A stretch of 7,644 bases of DNA from Nitrospinota bacterium (GTDB lineage Bacteria; Tectomicrobia; Entotheonellia; J063), in the NCBI GenBank assembly GCA_003696125.1, contig RFHZ01000530.1:1-7644 (forward strand), in the 5' to 3' direction. Under the pieces are notes generated by a model that saw nothing but the letters and a program-made list of their open reading frames with translations, did not search any database and had not been told where the DNA came from. A program made the position numbers and the translations under genes. How positions within the stretch are numbered: position 1 is the stretch's first letter; every line of letters starts with the position of its first letter. Of this stretch, positions 1 through 5,559 are shown piece after piece.

Positions 1-572
1 CCGCCTCACCTGCCGATATCCGCCATAAACCCGGCAGCGTGGGAAAGCCCTTGCTGTTCTCTTCCGTGCGCATCGTGGGAGAGGAGGGAAGGGAGCAGGG
101 ACCAGGAGAGATCGGGGAGATCGTTGTCAGCGGTCCTACTGTGATGCAAGGCTACTACAAGCAGGAGCAGGCGACCGCAGCGGTACTGCGGGACGGAGAG
201 CTGTACACCGGGGATCTGGGGTACAGGGATGAAGAGGGAGACCTCTGGGTCGTCCAGCGACGTGCCGATCTGATCATCACCGGGGGAGAAAACGTGTACC
301 CGGCAGAAGTGGAGCAGATCATGCTTTCTCATCCGGCAGTGAAGGCGGTCTGCGTGGTCGGCGTAGAAGACGAAGAGTGGGGACAACGGGTAGCTGCCGC
401 CGTAGTGGTGCAGGAAGACACGCCGGTGACCGAAACCGAACTTCTCCGCTTTTGTGCAACACGGTTGGCCGGCTATAAACTCCCCCGTCTCCTTCGCCTG
501 GTCGATTCTCTTCCCCAGACCCCTTCCGGCAAGGTACGCCGGGAAGCGGTAAAGGCATTATTTTCAGCCTGA
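1..572 (+). CDS. menE: Acyl-CoA synthetase (AMP-forming), probable o-succinylbenzoate-CoA ligase MenE, C-terminal part
   Basis: This is the 3' end of a gene that begins upstream of the window; the frame is open from base 3 and ends at TGA 570-572, giving 189 residues. Enzymes of this ANL family activate a carboxylic acid with ATP and then transfer it to CoA; MenE does this for o-succinylbenzoate in menaquinone synthesis in the cytoplasm. Visible motifs, in order, are KPGSVGKPL, the TGDLGY block with the ATP-ribose aspartate, the hinge block RRADLIITGGENVYPAEVE, and near the end PQTPSGKVRR with the A10 lysine. The hinge block and the short tail after A10 look most like MenE, but a different medium- or long-chain acyl-CoA ligase is possible because the substrate-binding N-terminal domain is not in view. 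A GTG at 39 is internal and not a start. The gene converges on the peptidase gene with a 76-base gap and no clear terminator. Confidence 0.7.
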   Translation, partial: ASPADIRHKPGSVGKPLLFSSVRIVGEEGREQGPGEIGEIVVSGPTVMQGYYKQEQATAAVLRDGELYTGDLGYRDEEGDLWVVQRRADLIITGGENVYPAEVEQIMLSHPAVKAVCVVGVEDEEWGQRVAAAVVVQEDTPVTETELLRFCATRLAGYKLPRLLRLVDSLPQTPSGKVRREAVKALFSA

Positions 573-648
573 CCTCTCTCTAACCGACCAGGGAATCCCA
601 TACCGGGAGCACGCAACCTGCTATCCAACATCAGGCCGGTGTAGAGAA

Positions 649-1383
649 TCAGACCTCAGCCAGAAGTTCCCGGATCTTCCCTTTCGTGATCGGACCGGCA
701 ATCCCATCCACCTGCAACCCATGTCTGCGCTGGAACTTCCGTACCGCCTCTTTCGTCTTTTCCCCGTAGATGCCATCGACCACCAGACGGGTGCGCAGGA
801 GTTTGTTCAAGGAGGCCTGAAGCCACCTGATCTCCTCTTCCTGTCTTTGGGCACGGGTAAGGCCAGCGCGATTCCCGATTTCCTCTTTCATGGCCCGGGC
901 CATGGCCGCATATCCATGCTGGGCCCTGTACTCCTCCCAGCGCTCCTCCCGAAACTCATAGTGCCAGCACTCCGGTCCGGTCAGGGTCTCGACAATATGG
1001 GTCCATCCATGCCGGTTCAGCAACTCCCGGACCCGCCTATGACCGATGCCGGTATCAAAGGCATCGATATCGATGGCGCGAGCCGCCTCGTGAACACTGG
1101 AACAGGAGGGGGGACTGAAGGCCGATTTCCGGCCGAGCTTCCAGTCTTCGTGTGCCTTCTGTTGCTGGGAAGCAGAACGGAACATGTCGCTGATATAGAG
1201 ATGCCCCCCTTCGCGCACGATATCCTGGTAGACTCTCTGTAAAGCCACGGCTGCCGGTTCAACCAGCTTGGCCATCCGCCGGGGTAACGGGTCCCCTTTC
1301 CGGCCGTAGATGCCGGGAACCCGCACCTTGACCACGCCTTGTAACCGCTCATCTGCACCGAGAATCTCACATCTCATCTCCAT
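649..1383 (-). CDS. M15-type D,D-/L,D-carboxypeptidase-like zinc peptidase with C-terminal peptidoglycan-binding domain
   Basis: This is a complete 244-residue protein starting at ATG 1383-1381, with AGGAG at 1394-1390 six bases upstream. Residues about 35-145 form a peptidase M15 (VanY/YcbK-like) domain. The SxHxxxxAxD motif gives zinc ligands His98 and Asp105, and ECWHYEF gives candidate catalytic Glu138 and zinc ligand His141. Residues about 183-241 are a PG_binding_1 domain with the repeated VDGIYG...VDGIAG pattern and the FQRRHGL core. The family trims peptide cross-bridges or stem peptides of peptidoglycan. I see no signal peptide or membrane helix at the N-terminus, so export is unexplained; phage-type endolysins have a similar domain mix and also lack a signal. 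The gene stands alone between a convergent and a divergent neighbour, so context adds nothing about its role. It has its own candidate promoter and a leader hairpin. Confidence 0.88.
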   Translation of the reverse strand: MEMRCEILGADERLQGVVKVRVPGIYGRKGDPLPRRMAKLVEPAAVALQRVYQDIVREGGHLYISDMFRSASQQQKAHEDWKLGRKSAFSPPSCSSVHEAARAIDIDAFDTGIGHRRVRELLNRHGWTHIVETLTGPECWHYEFREERWEEYRAQHGYAAMARAMKEEIGNRAGLTRAQRQEEEIRWLQASLNKLLRTRLVVDGIYGEKTKEAVRKFQRRHGLQVDGIAGPITKGKIRELLAEV

Positions 1384-1416
1384 GCTCTTCTCCTCTTCAT
1401 CACAGGTAAACCCTCC

Positions 1417-1443
1417 CTGTCCCTGCTTTCATTCCAGGGACAG
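1417..1443 (-). repeat. Perfect 9-bp inverted repeat in the leader of the peptidase gene
   Basis: CTGTCCCTG (1417-1425) and CAGGGACAG (1435-1443) are exact inverted repeats around a 9-base loop. On the minus strand the structure would lie in the untranslated leader, with its 3' arm ending 33 bases before the ATG and upstream of the ribosome-binding site. No T-tract follows on either strand, so it does not look like a finished rho-independent terminator. It could stabilise the transcript, bind a regulator or influence translation. Confidence 0.6.
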
Positions 1444-1468
1444 CAGCTCGCTTCCCTCCCTCCAGAAA

Positions 1469-1496
1469 TGATCCGATCAGTTGACCCAGTATACTG
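1469..1496. promoter_or_regulatory. Two short palindromes at the minus-strand start region (operator candidates)
   Basis: TGATC-C-GATCA (1469-1479) is a perfect odd-centred palindrome just downstream of the predicted minus-strand transcription start near 1481. CAGTATACTG (1487-1496) is a perfect 10-bp palindrome that covers the minus-strand -10 hexamer. Both positions would suit a repressor, but both sites are short and could be chance. Confidence 0.3.
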
Positions 1497-1516
1497 CACA
1501 TCATGCTGCTGTCCAA
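1488..1516 (-). promoter_or_regulatory. Candidate sigma-70-type promoter for the M15 peptidase gene
   Basis: Read on the minus strand, TTGGAC (1516-1511) is followed by a 17-base spacer and TATACT (1493-1488). The -10 box matches TATAAT at five of six positions; the -35 box keeps only the TTG core. Transcription would start near 1481 and give a leader of roughly 98 bases that contains the 1417-1443 hairpin. Confidence 0.5.
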
Positions 1517-1585
1517 CCTCTATTTTGCGGTATCGGTTTCTGGTTCATTGTGGTCAAGTTTTCCCTGCTCAGCGAAAGCGGATAG

Positions 1586-1622
1586 GGGTAGCGCCCCCGC
1601 TTCTACCAGACCTCCGCTACCC
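1586..1622. repeat. 8-bp inverted repeat in the intergenic region
   Basis: GGGTAGCG (1586-1593) is the exact inverse complement of CGCTACCC (1615-1622), separated by 21 bases. It lies upstream of the plus-strand promoter, so it would be an operator, a remnant, or part of an RNA that I do not recognise. No T-tract follows. Confidence 0.35.
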
Positions 1623-1697
1623 TCTCCAGGTGGCGTGAGCTCTGCCCACCACCAAGGAAAGTCCCCTGCCAGAAAGGGGCTCTCTCAGGCAGACTCG

Positions 1698-1711
1698 ACC
1701 TGTTGCCAGGT
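1698..1711. promoter_or_regulatory. Operator-like inverted repeat upstream of the operon promoter
   Basis: ACCTG (1698-1702) and CAGGT (1707-1711) form a 5-bp inverted repeat with a 4-base centre, ending 23 bases before the -35 box at 1735. The position would suit an activator or regulator site, but the arms are short. Confidence 0.25.
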
Positions 1712-1734
1712 AAAGGAGAAGGGGCAAGAGGAGA

Positions 1735-1763
1735 TTGACAACGCGACCGAGATGGCTTACAGT
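1735..1763 (+). promoter_or_regulatory. Candidate sigma-70-type promoter of the five-gene operon
   Basis: A consensus -35 box TTGACA (1735-1740) is followed by exactly 17 bases and TACAGT (1758-1763), which matches TATAAT at four of six positions. Transcription would start near 1770, about 57 bases before the first start codon. It is the best plus-strand promoter match that I see upstream of the operon. Confidence 0.65.
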
Positions 1764-1815
1764 ATCAGGCGTAGTTGTTGTAATGAATAGGTTAGAAGAA
1801 AGGCGTGAGAAGAGA

Positions 1816-1820
1816 AGGAG
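1816..1820 (+). promoter_or_regulatory. Ribosome-binding site that decides the lyase start
   Basis: AGGAG at 1816-1820 stands six bases before ATG 1827 but only three bases before the in-frame GTG at 1824. The spacing favours the ATG. Confidence 0.75.
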
Positions 1821-1826
1821 TCAGTG

Positions 1827-2831
1827 ATGAGTGATATCCCGAAATTTGTGCACATTTACGAACAGGGTCCCCGGGAAGGATTTCAGATCGAAAGCGCCAT
1901 GATCAAGACCGAGGACAAGGTGCGATTCATCGATGCCCTCTCGGAGACCGGGGTGAAACGAATTCAGATCACCTCCTTTGTCAGCCCTAAATGGGTACCG
2001 CAGATGGCAGATGCGGATGAGGTCTGTGCCCGTTTTACCCCCAAGCCGGGTGTGGCCTATACGGCACTGGCCCTCAACGAGAAAGGCCGGGAACGGATGC
2101 GGAAATGGGCGCACAAGCTCACCATCGAGGATGAAGCCCGCAGCCTGATCTGGGCCACGGACGAGTTTTCGCTGCGCAATAACAACCGTACCCGCCAGGA
2201 ACTCCTCTCCTGGATCCCGGAACGGGCAAAAAAGGCGAAGGAGGCTGGAGCCAAAGAAGCCACGATCGGGGCAGGAGCAGCCTTCGGCTGTAACTTCCAC
2301 GGGGAGGTGCCGCTGGAAGAGCTCCTCTGGGTCCTGGAACAGCAGTACAACATCTGGACCGAGGCAGGGCTTCGGGTGACCGGTCTCAGCCTGGCCGATA
2401 CCATGGGCTGGGCCATGCCCTGGCAGATCAAGCGCACCCTGGGGGCGATCCGGGAGAAGTGGCCGGAGATCACCAACATCTCCCTCCACCTCCACGATAC
2501 GCGCGGCATGGGCATTGCCAACTTCATGGCCGGACTGGAAATGGGGGTGTCGCACTTCGATGCCTGCTGCGGCGGGTTGGGAGGCTGTCCGTACAGCGGG
2601 AACGGACAGGCGGCCGGCAACGTCTGCACCGAGGACCTCGTCTTCCTCTGCCAGGAGATGGGGATCGAGACCGGGATCGATCTGGATGCCATGATCGAAT
2701 GCGCCAAGATGGCGGAACAGATCGTCGGGCATGTCCTTCCTGGTCACCTCTACAAGGCCCTGGGTCTGCCCCGCAAGGGGACCAAGCTCCACGAGCTGTA
2801 CAACGCGCAAAAACTCGGCGCCAAGGCATAG
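1827..2831 (+). CDS. HMG-CoA-lyase-like enzyme (DRE-TIM metallolyase), candidate citramalyl-CoA/HMG-CoA-type lyase
   Basis: The 334-residue product is a full-length TIM-barrel lyase of the HMGL-like family, in which members cleave 3-hydroxy-3-methylacyl-CoA to acetyl-CoA and a keto acid in the cytoplasm. Evidence: GPREGFQ at 14-20 with Arg16; SFVSPKWVPQM at 50-60, nearly identical to classical HMG-CoA lyase; HLHD at 221-224 supplying metal ligands His221 and His223; and the GLGGCPY loop with Cys254, followed by Asn265. Two acidic active-site positions differ from the classical enzyme: the metal-binding Asp (human Asp42) is Glu17, and the position of human Glu72 appears to be Gln47. The cysteine loop is also two residues longer. 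This suggests a substrate other than HMG-CoA, such as citramalyl-CoA. The ATG at 1827 is preferred over GTG 1824 because of ribosome-site spacing. It is the first gene of the operon, nine bases before the next. Confidence 0.85.
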   Translation: MSDIPKFVHIYEQGPREGFQIESAMIKTEDKVRFIDALSETGVKRIQITSFVSPKWVPQMADADEVCARFTPKPGVAYTALALNEKGRERMRKWAHKLTIEDEARSLIWATDEFSLRNNNRTRQELLSWIPERAKKAKEAGAKEATIGAGAAFGCNFHGEVPLEELLWVLEQQYNIWTEAGLRVTGLSLADTMGWAMPWQIKRTLGAIREKWPEITNISLHLHDTRGMGIANFMAGLEMGVSHFDACCGGLGGCPYSGNGQAAGNVCTEDLVFLCQEMGIETGIDLDAMIECAKMAEQIVGHVLPGHLYKALGLPRKGTKLHELYNAQKLGAKA

Positions 2832-2840
2832 GAGCGAGGG

Positions 2841-4034
2841 ATGGAAGGAGCACTGGCCGGTATCCGGGTGCTCGATCTGACCCACTATATCGCGGGACCG
2901 TTCTGTACCCGCCTCCTGGCCGATCATGGGGCCGAAGTGATCAAGATCGAAAAGCCGGGAGAAGGGGAAGGGGCCAGGAGGATGGGACCGTTTGTCGGGG
3001 ATGACCCCCATCCGGAAAAGAGTATCCCCTTCCTCTATCTCAACTGGAACAAGAAAGGGATCACGCTGAATCTCAAGGCCGAACGGGGACGGGAGCTCTT
3101 CCGTGCCCTGGTCCGGGAAGCGGATGTGCTGGTGGAAAACTTCGAGCCGCGGGTGATGCCGGGCCTCGGTCTCTCCTACACCGAGCTCCAGCAGATCAAT
3201 CCCGCTCTCATCATGACCTCTATCTCCAACTTCGGTCAGACCGGTCCCTACCGCGACTACAAGGCGCAGGACCTGATCCTCTATGCCATGAGCGGTATCA
3301 TGAGCATCAGCGGGAGACAGGACCGGGAGCCGATCAAGCATGGGCTCTTCCAGGCCCAGTACGCCGGGGGGATAAACGGGGCCCTGACCACGGTCCTGGC
3401 CCTGTACATCCGCGAGCTGTGGGGCAGGGGACAGCATATCGATGTCTCCATCGCCGAATGCCTCACCTCAGAACTCGTCCTGGCCCTCCCCTACTACACC
3501 TATACCGGTGGGGTCCAGGGACGGATGCCCCCCCAGGGAGGAGCCTTCGGCAACATCATGCCCTGCCAGGATGGGTACGTGGTGGCCCAGATGGGGGTGG
3601 GAACCAGGTGGGAGGATTTTGTGGATTTCCTCGATATTCCGGAGTTGCGGGATCCCAAGTTCGCCACGGCCGAGGGACGCATCCGGCATGGAGCCGAACT
3701 CGATGCCCTGCTCGTAGAAAAATTCCGGAAGATGAAGAAGTGGGATCTCTATCATACCGCCTCCCAACGCCGCTTCCTCTTCGGAGTCGTGCAGGACCCT
3801 GCCGAGCTGTCCCGCTGTCCCCACCTGGAAGCGCGTAACTTCTTCCGGGAGATCACGCATCAGGTGGTCGGATCGCTCCGCTATCCGGCTGAGCTCTTCA
3901 AGATGACCGAAACCCCGGCGCAATTCAGACGAGGAGCACCCCTGCTCGGTGAACACAACGAGGAAATCTACGAAGGACTCCTCGGCCTGTCCGCATCAGA
4001 GAGAGAACAACTGCAGGCAGAAGGGGTGATCTAG
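2841..4034 (+). CDS. Class III (CaiB/BaiF) CoA transferase, subunit with Gln in place of the catalytic Asp
   Basis: The 397-residue protein has the usual length of family III CoA transferases, which move CoA between carboxylic acids through an enzyme-bound aspartyl intermediate. Family signatures are LAGIRVLDLTHYIAGP near the N-terminus, ADHGAEVIKIEKP (28-39), LNWNKKGITLNL (67-78), SNFGQTGPY (129-137), WGRGQHIDVSI (194-204) and the C-terminal PLLGEHN. The catalytic Asp normally sits just before a glycine pair (D-x-x-G-G); here that position is Gln173 in QAQYAGG, with no Asp beside it. It is therefore probably a non-catalytic or altered partner of the next protein, which keeps the Asp. Succinyl-CoA:malate and benzylsuccinate CoA transferases are known to use two different CaiB subunits. 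ATG 2841 follows the previous stop by nine bases, with GGAG at 2831-2834. Substrate unknown. Confidence 0.9.
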   Translation: MEGALAGIRVLDLTHYIAGPFCTRLLADHGAEVIKIEKPGEGEGARRMGPFVGDDPHPEKSIPFLYLNWNKKGITLNLKAERGRELFRALVREADVLVENFEPRVMPGLGLSYTELQQINPALIMTSISNFGQTGPYRDYKAQDLILYAMSGIMSISGRQDREPIKHGLFQAQYAGGINGALTTVLALYIRELWGRGQHIDVSIAECLTSELVLALPYYTYTGGVQGRMPPQGGAFGNIMPCQDGYVVAQMGVGTRWEDFVDFLDIPELRDPKFATAEGRIRHGAELDALLVEKFRKMKKWDLYHTASQRRFLFGVVQDPAELSRCPHLEARNFFREITHQVVGSLRYPAELFKMTETPAQFRRGAPLLGEHNEEIYEGLLGLSASEREQLQAEGVI

Positions 4035-4040
4035 AGGAGG
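4034..4040 (+). promoter_or_regulatory. Strong ribosome-binding site overlapping the upstream stop codon
   Basis: GAGGAGG (4034-4040) begins on the last base of the TAG stop of the preceding gene and lies four bases before GTG 4045. It supports the GTG start, since the first in-frame ATG comes about 30 codons later and would remove the N-terminal CaiB signature. Confidence 0.75.
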
Positions 4041-4044
4041 CAAG

Positions 4045-5556
4045 GTGTATATAGAACAGGCACAACCACTGGCCGGTATCCGTATCCTCGATTCGACCTA
4101 TGTCTATGCCCTCCCCTATGCGGCCGGGCTGATGGCCGATCTCGGGGCTGAGGTGATCAAGATCGAAGCCTGCCGCCACCCGGATATTGTCCGGGTAGGA
4201 GGGATCGCTTCGGTCTTCCCGGAAAACCGGGTAGGGGAAAGGTTTTGGGAACAGGGGGGAACGTTTCACACCCTGAATCGGGGGAAGCGTTCCCTGACCC
4301 TGGACCTGAACCACCCGGCCGGTCAGGAAATCTTCAAAAGATTGGTTGCCATCAGCGATATCGTGCTGGAGAACTTCACGCCGCGCGTGATGCGGAAATG
4401 GGGTCTCGATTATCCCAACCTGAAGGCGATCAAGCCGGATATCATCATGCTCTCCAACACCGGCTACGGACACGGTGGTCCCTATTCCCACTACGGGAGT
4501 CAGGCCACCTCGCTGGAGGCAACACAGGGGACAGCCTATCTGACCGGCTATATCGACGGTCCCCCGGCCAAGGCCGGCTTTGCCTACACCGATTTCCTCG
4601 CCTGCTGGACCGCCCTCTTTGCCCTGTTTACCGCCCTGCTCTACCGCAGGCGGACCGGTAAGGGACAGTGGATCGATCTCGGCATGTACCAGCTCGGGGT
4701 CGCCTTTATCGGGGAGGCGGTGATCGATTATATGGTGAATGGGGCTCCAGGAGGGACAGAGGGACAGAGGCACAGAGGCACAGAGGGACAAAGGGACAAA
4801 GGGACAAAGGCACAAAGGCACGAGGGAGAAGAGGCACAAAGGGGCGAGAGGGGAGGCAACGAGTCCCAGCCTGGTCGAAGGGTACAGATGCGCCTGGGGA
4901 ACCGGCATCCCACCCAGGCACCGTACGGTTGCTACCGGTGTCGAGGCCGGGATCGCTGGATCACCGTTGCCATCTCTGATACAGCGGAATGGGAGGCCCT
5001 CTGTAAGACCATCGGCCATCCCGAACTCCTGCAGGACAGCCGGCTGCAAGACGCACAGGGTCGCTGGAAACACCATGACGAGCTCGATCGCATCATCGAG
5101 TCCTGGACCAGGGAGCAGGACCCTTATGCAGCGATGCACCGGCTGCAGGAGGCCGGTGTGCCGGCCGGGGTGGTCATGGATACACGCGATCTGCTTCGCG
5201 ATCCGCATCTGAAGGCACGCGGCTTCTTTGAGATGGTGGAACAGGCCCCGAGTAGCGAAGCGGGAAAACGGCCGGTGATCGGGAGACCGTGGAAGCTCTC
5301 CGCCACCCCGGTACGCATCCGCCGGGCCGCACCGACCTTTGGACAGGATAACGATTATGTGCTGAAAGAGCTCCTGCAGATGCCGGATGAGGAGATCGAG
5401 CGGCTGAGAGGAGAGGGGATCATCGGGGAAAAACCGGCCGGTCTCACCCCTCCCCGCCTCCTCTCTCCTGCAGAGATGGTGCGCCTGGGCCGCTTTGCCT
5501 ATCATGATCCGGAGTACCGGAAAAACTGTGGGATAGACGAGAAGGAGAAGGAGTAA
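4045..5556 (+). CDS. Class III (CaiB/BaiF) CoA transferase, catalytic-Asp subunit with octamer-encoded insertion
   Basis: The 503-residue protein is about 100 residues longer than most of its family. Core signatures are LAGIRILD (9-16), DLGAEVIKIE (32-41), TLNRGKRSLTLDL (76-88), GYGHGGPY (140-147) and TGKGQWIDLGM (204-214). The expected catalytic aspartate is Asp183 in YTDFLACW, so this is likely the active member of the pair with the preceding gene. Two additions explain the length. Residues about 236-281, between VNGAP and RLGNRHP, form a charged insertion built from 8-residue units (GTEGQRHR, GTEGQRDK, GTKAQRHE, GEEAQRGE) encoded by a DNA octamer repeat. Residues about 461-503 extend past the normal family end (RGEGII) with a polar tail. 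The start is GTG 4045 with GAGGAGG four bases upstream. The stop lies three bases before the next gene, suggesting translational coupling. Substrate unknown, probably a dicarboxylate or its CoA ester. Confidence 0.9.
   Translation: MYIEQAQPLAGIRILDSTYVYALPYAAGLMADLGAEVIKIEACRHPDIVRVGGIASVFPENRVGERFWEQGGTFHTLNRGKRSLTLDLNHPAGQEIFKRLVAISDIVLENFTPRVMRKWGLDYPNLKAIKPDIIMLSNTGYGHGGPYSHYGSQATSLEATQGTAYLTGYIDGPPAKAGFAYTDFLACWTALFALFTALLYRRRTGKGQWIDLGMYQLGVAFIGEAVIDYMVNGAPGGTEGQRHRGTEGQRDKGTKAQRHEGEEAQRGERGGNESQPGRRVQMRLGNRHPTQAPYGCYRCRGRDRWITVAISDTAEWEALCKTIGHPELLQDSRLQDAQGRWKHHDELDRIIESWTREQDPYAAMHRLQEAGVPAGVVMDTRDLLRDPHLKARGFFEMVEQAPSSEAGKRPVIGRPWKLSATPVRIRRAAPTFGQDNDYVLKELLQMPDEEIERLRGEGIIGEKPAGLTPPRLLSPAEMVRLGRFAYHDPEYRKNCGIDEKEKE
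4752..4847 (+). repeat. In-frame octamer tandem repeat AGG(G/C)ACA(G/A)
   Basis: Eight uninterrupted 8-base units run from 4752 to 4815: two AGGGACAG, two AGGCACAG, three AGGGACAA and one AGGCACAA. Decayed units continue to 4847, including a 7-base unit at 4816-4822. Three octamers equal eight codons, so the array encodes an 8-residue repeat without interrupting the frame. The plus strand has no T at all from 4747 to 4863 (117 bases). All three forward frames stay open across the array. It looks like a simple-sequence expansion rather than a transposon; no target duplication or terminal repeats are apparent. Confidence 0.92.
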
Positions 5557-5559
5557 GCC

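Larger units (their letters stand above)
1384..1826. other. Divergent intergenic control region
   Basis: These 443 bases separate the minus-strand peptidase gene from the plus-strand catabolic operon. No convincing gene lies here. The region holds a candidate minus-strand promoter (1488-1516), a candidate plus-strand promoter (1735-1763), a perfect hairpin (1417-1443), two short palindromes (1469-1479 and 1487-1496), a longer-spaced inverted repeat (1586-1622) and an operator-like ACCTG-N4-CAGGT at 1698-1711. The middle part (about 1560-1720) is rich in competing short complementary segments, but I do not recognise a known riboswitch or small RNA family on either strand. Confidence 0.7.

Noticed and set aside
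602-640. Bulged inverted repeat ACCGG...CCTG / CAGGCCGGT between the convergent genes
   Set aside because: The left arm is broken by a 10-base bulge and there is no T-tract on either strand, so I do not call it a terminator.
1529-1557. Second minus-strand promoter candidate TTGACC-N17-GATACC
   Set aside because: The -10 box matches at only three of six positions; the candidate at 1488-1516 is closer to the gene and has a better -10.
1560-1720. Structured RNA or riboswitch
   Set aside because: There are many short complementary segments, but no conserved core of the riboswitch, RNase P, SRP or 6S families that I know, and the region lies upstream of the operon promoter rather than in its leader.
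1503-1790. 95-codon open frame on the plus strand with a somewhat hydrophobic N-terminus
   Set aside because: It has no ribosome-binding site, has an odd composition, and runs through the inverted repeats and the operon promoter, so it is probably not coding.
1783-1827. Possible 14-codon leader peptide whose TGA overlaps the lyase ATG
   Set aside because: The overlap is neat, but there is no Shine-Dalgarno site before its ATG and no codon run suggesting attenuation. Most likely chance.
1821-3437. Long open frame of 538 codons on the minus strand
   Set aside because: It lies antisense to the lyase and first CoA transferase genes, has no family-like sequence, and is explained by the high-G+C codon pattern of the real genes.
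4752-4847. CRISPR array
   Set aside because: The units are contiguous 8-base repeats with no spacers.
4668-5212. Overlapping forward open frames in the second CoA transferase gene (4668-4979 and 4739-5212)
   Set aside because: They are shadows kept open by the T-free repeat. Only the main frame carries the CaiB signatures before and after the array.
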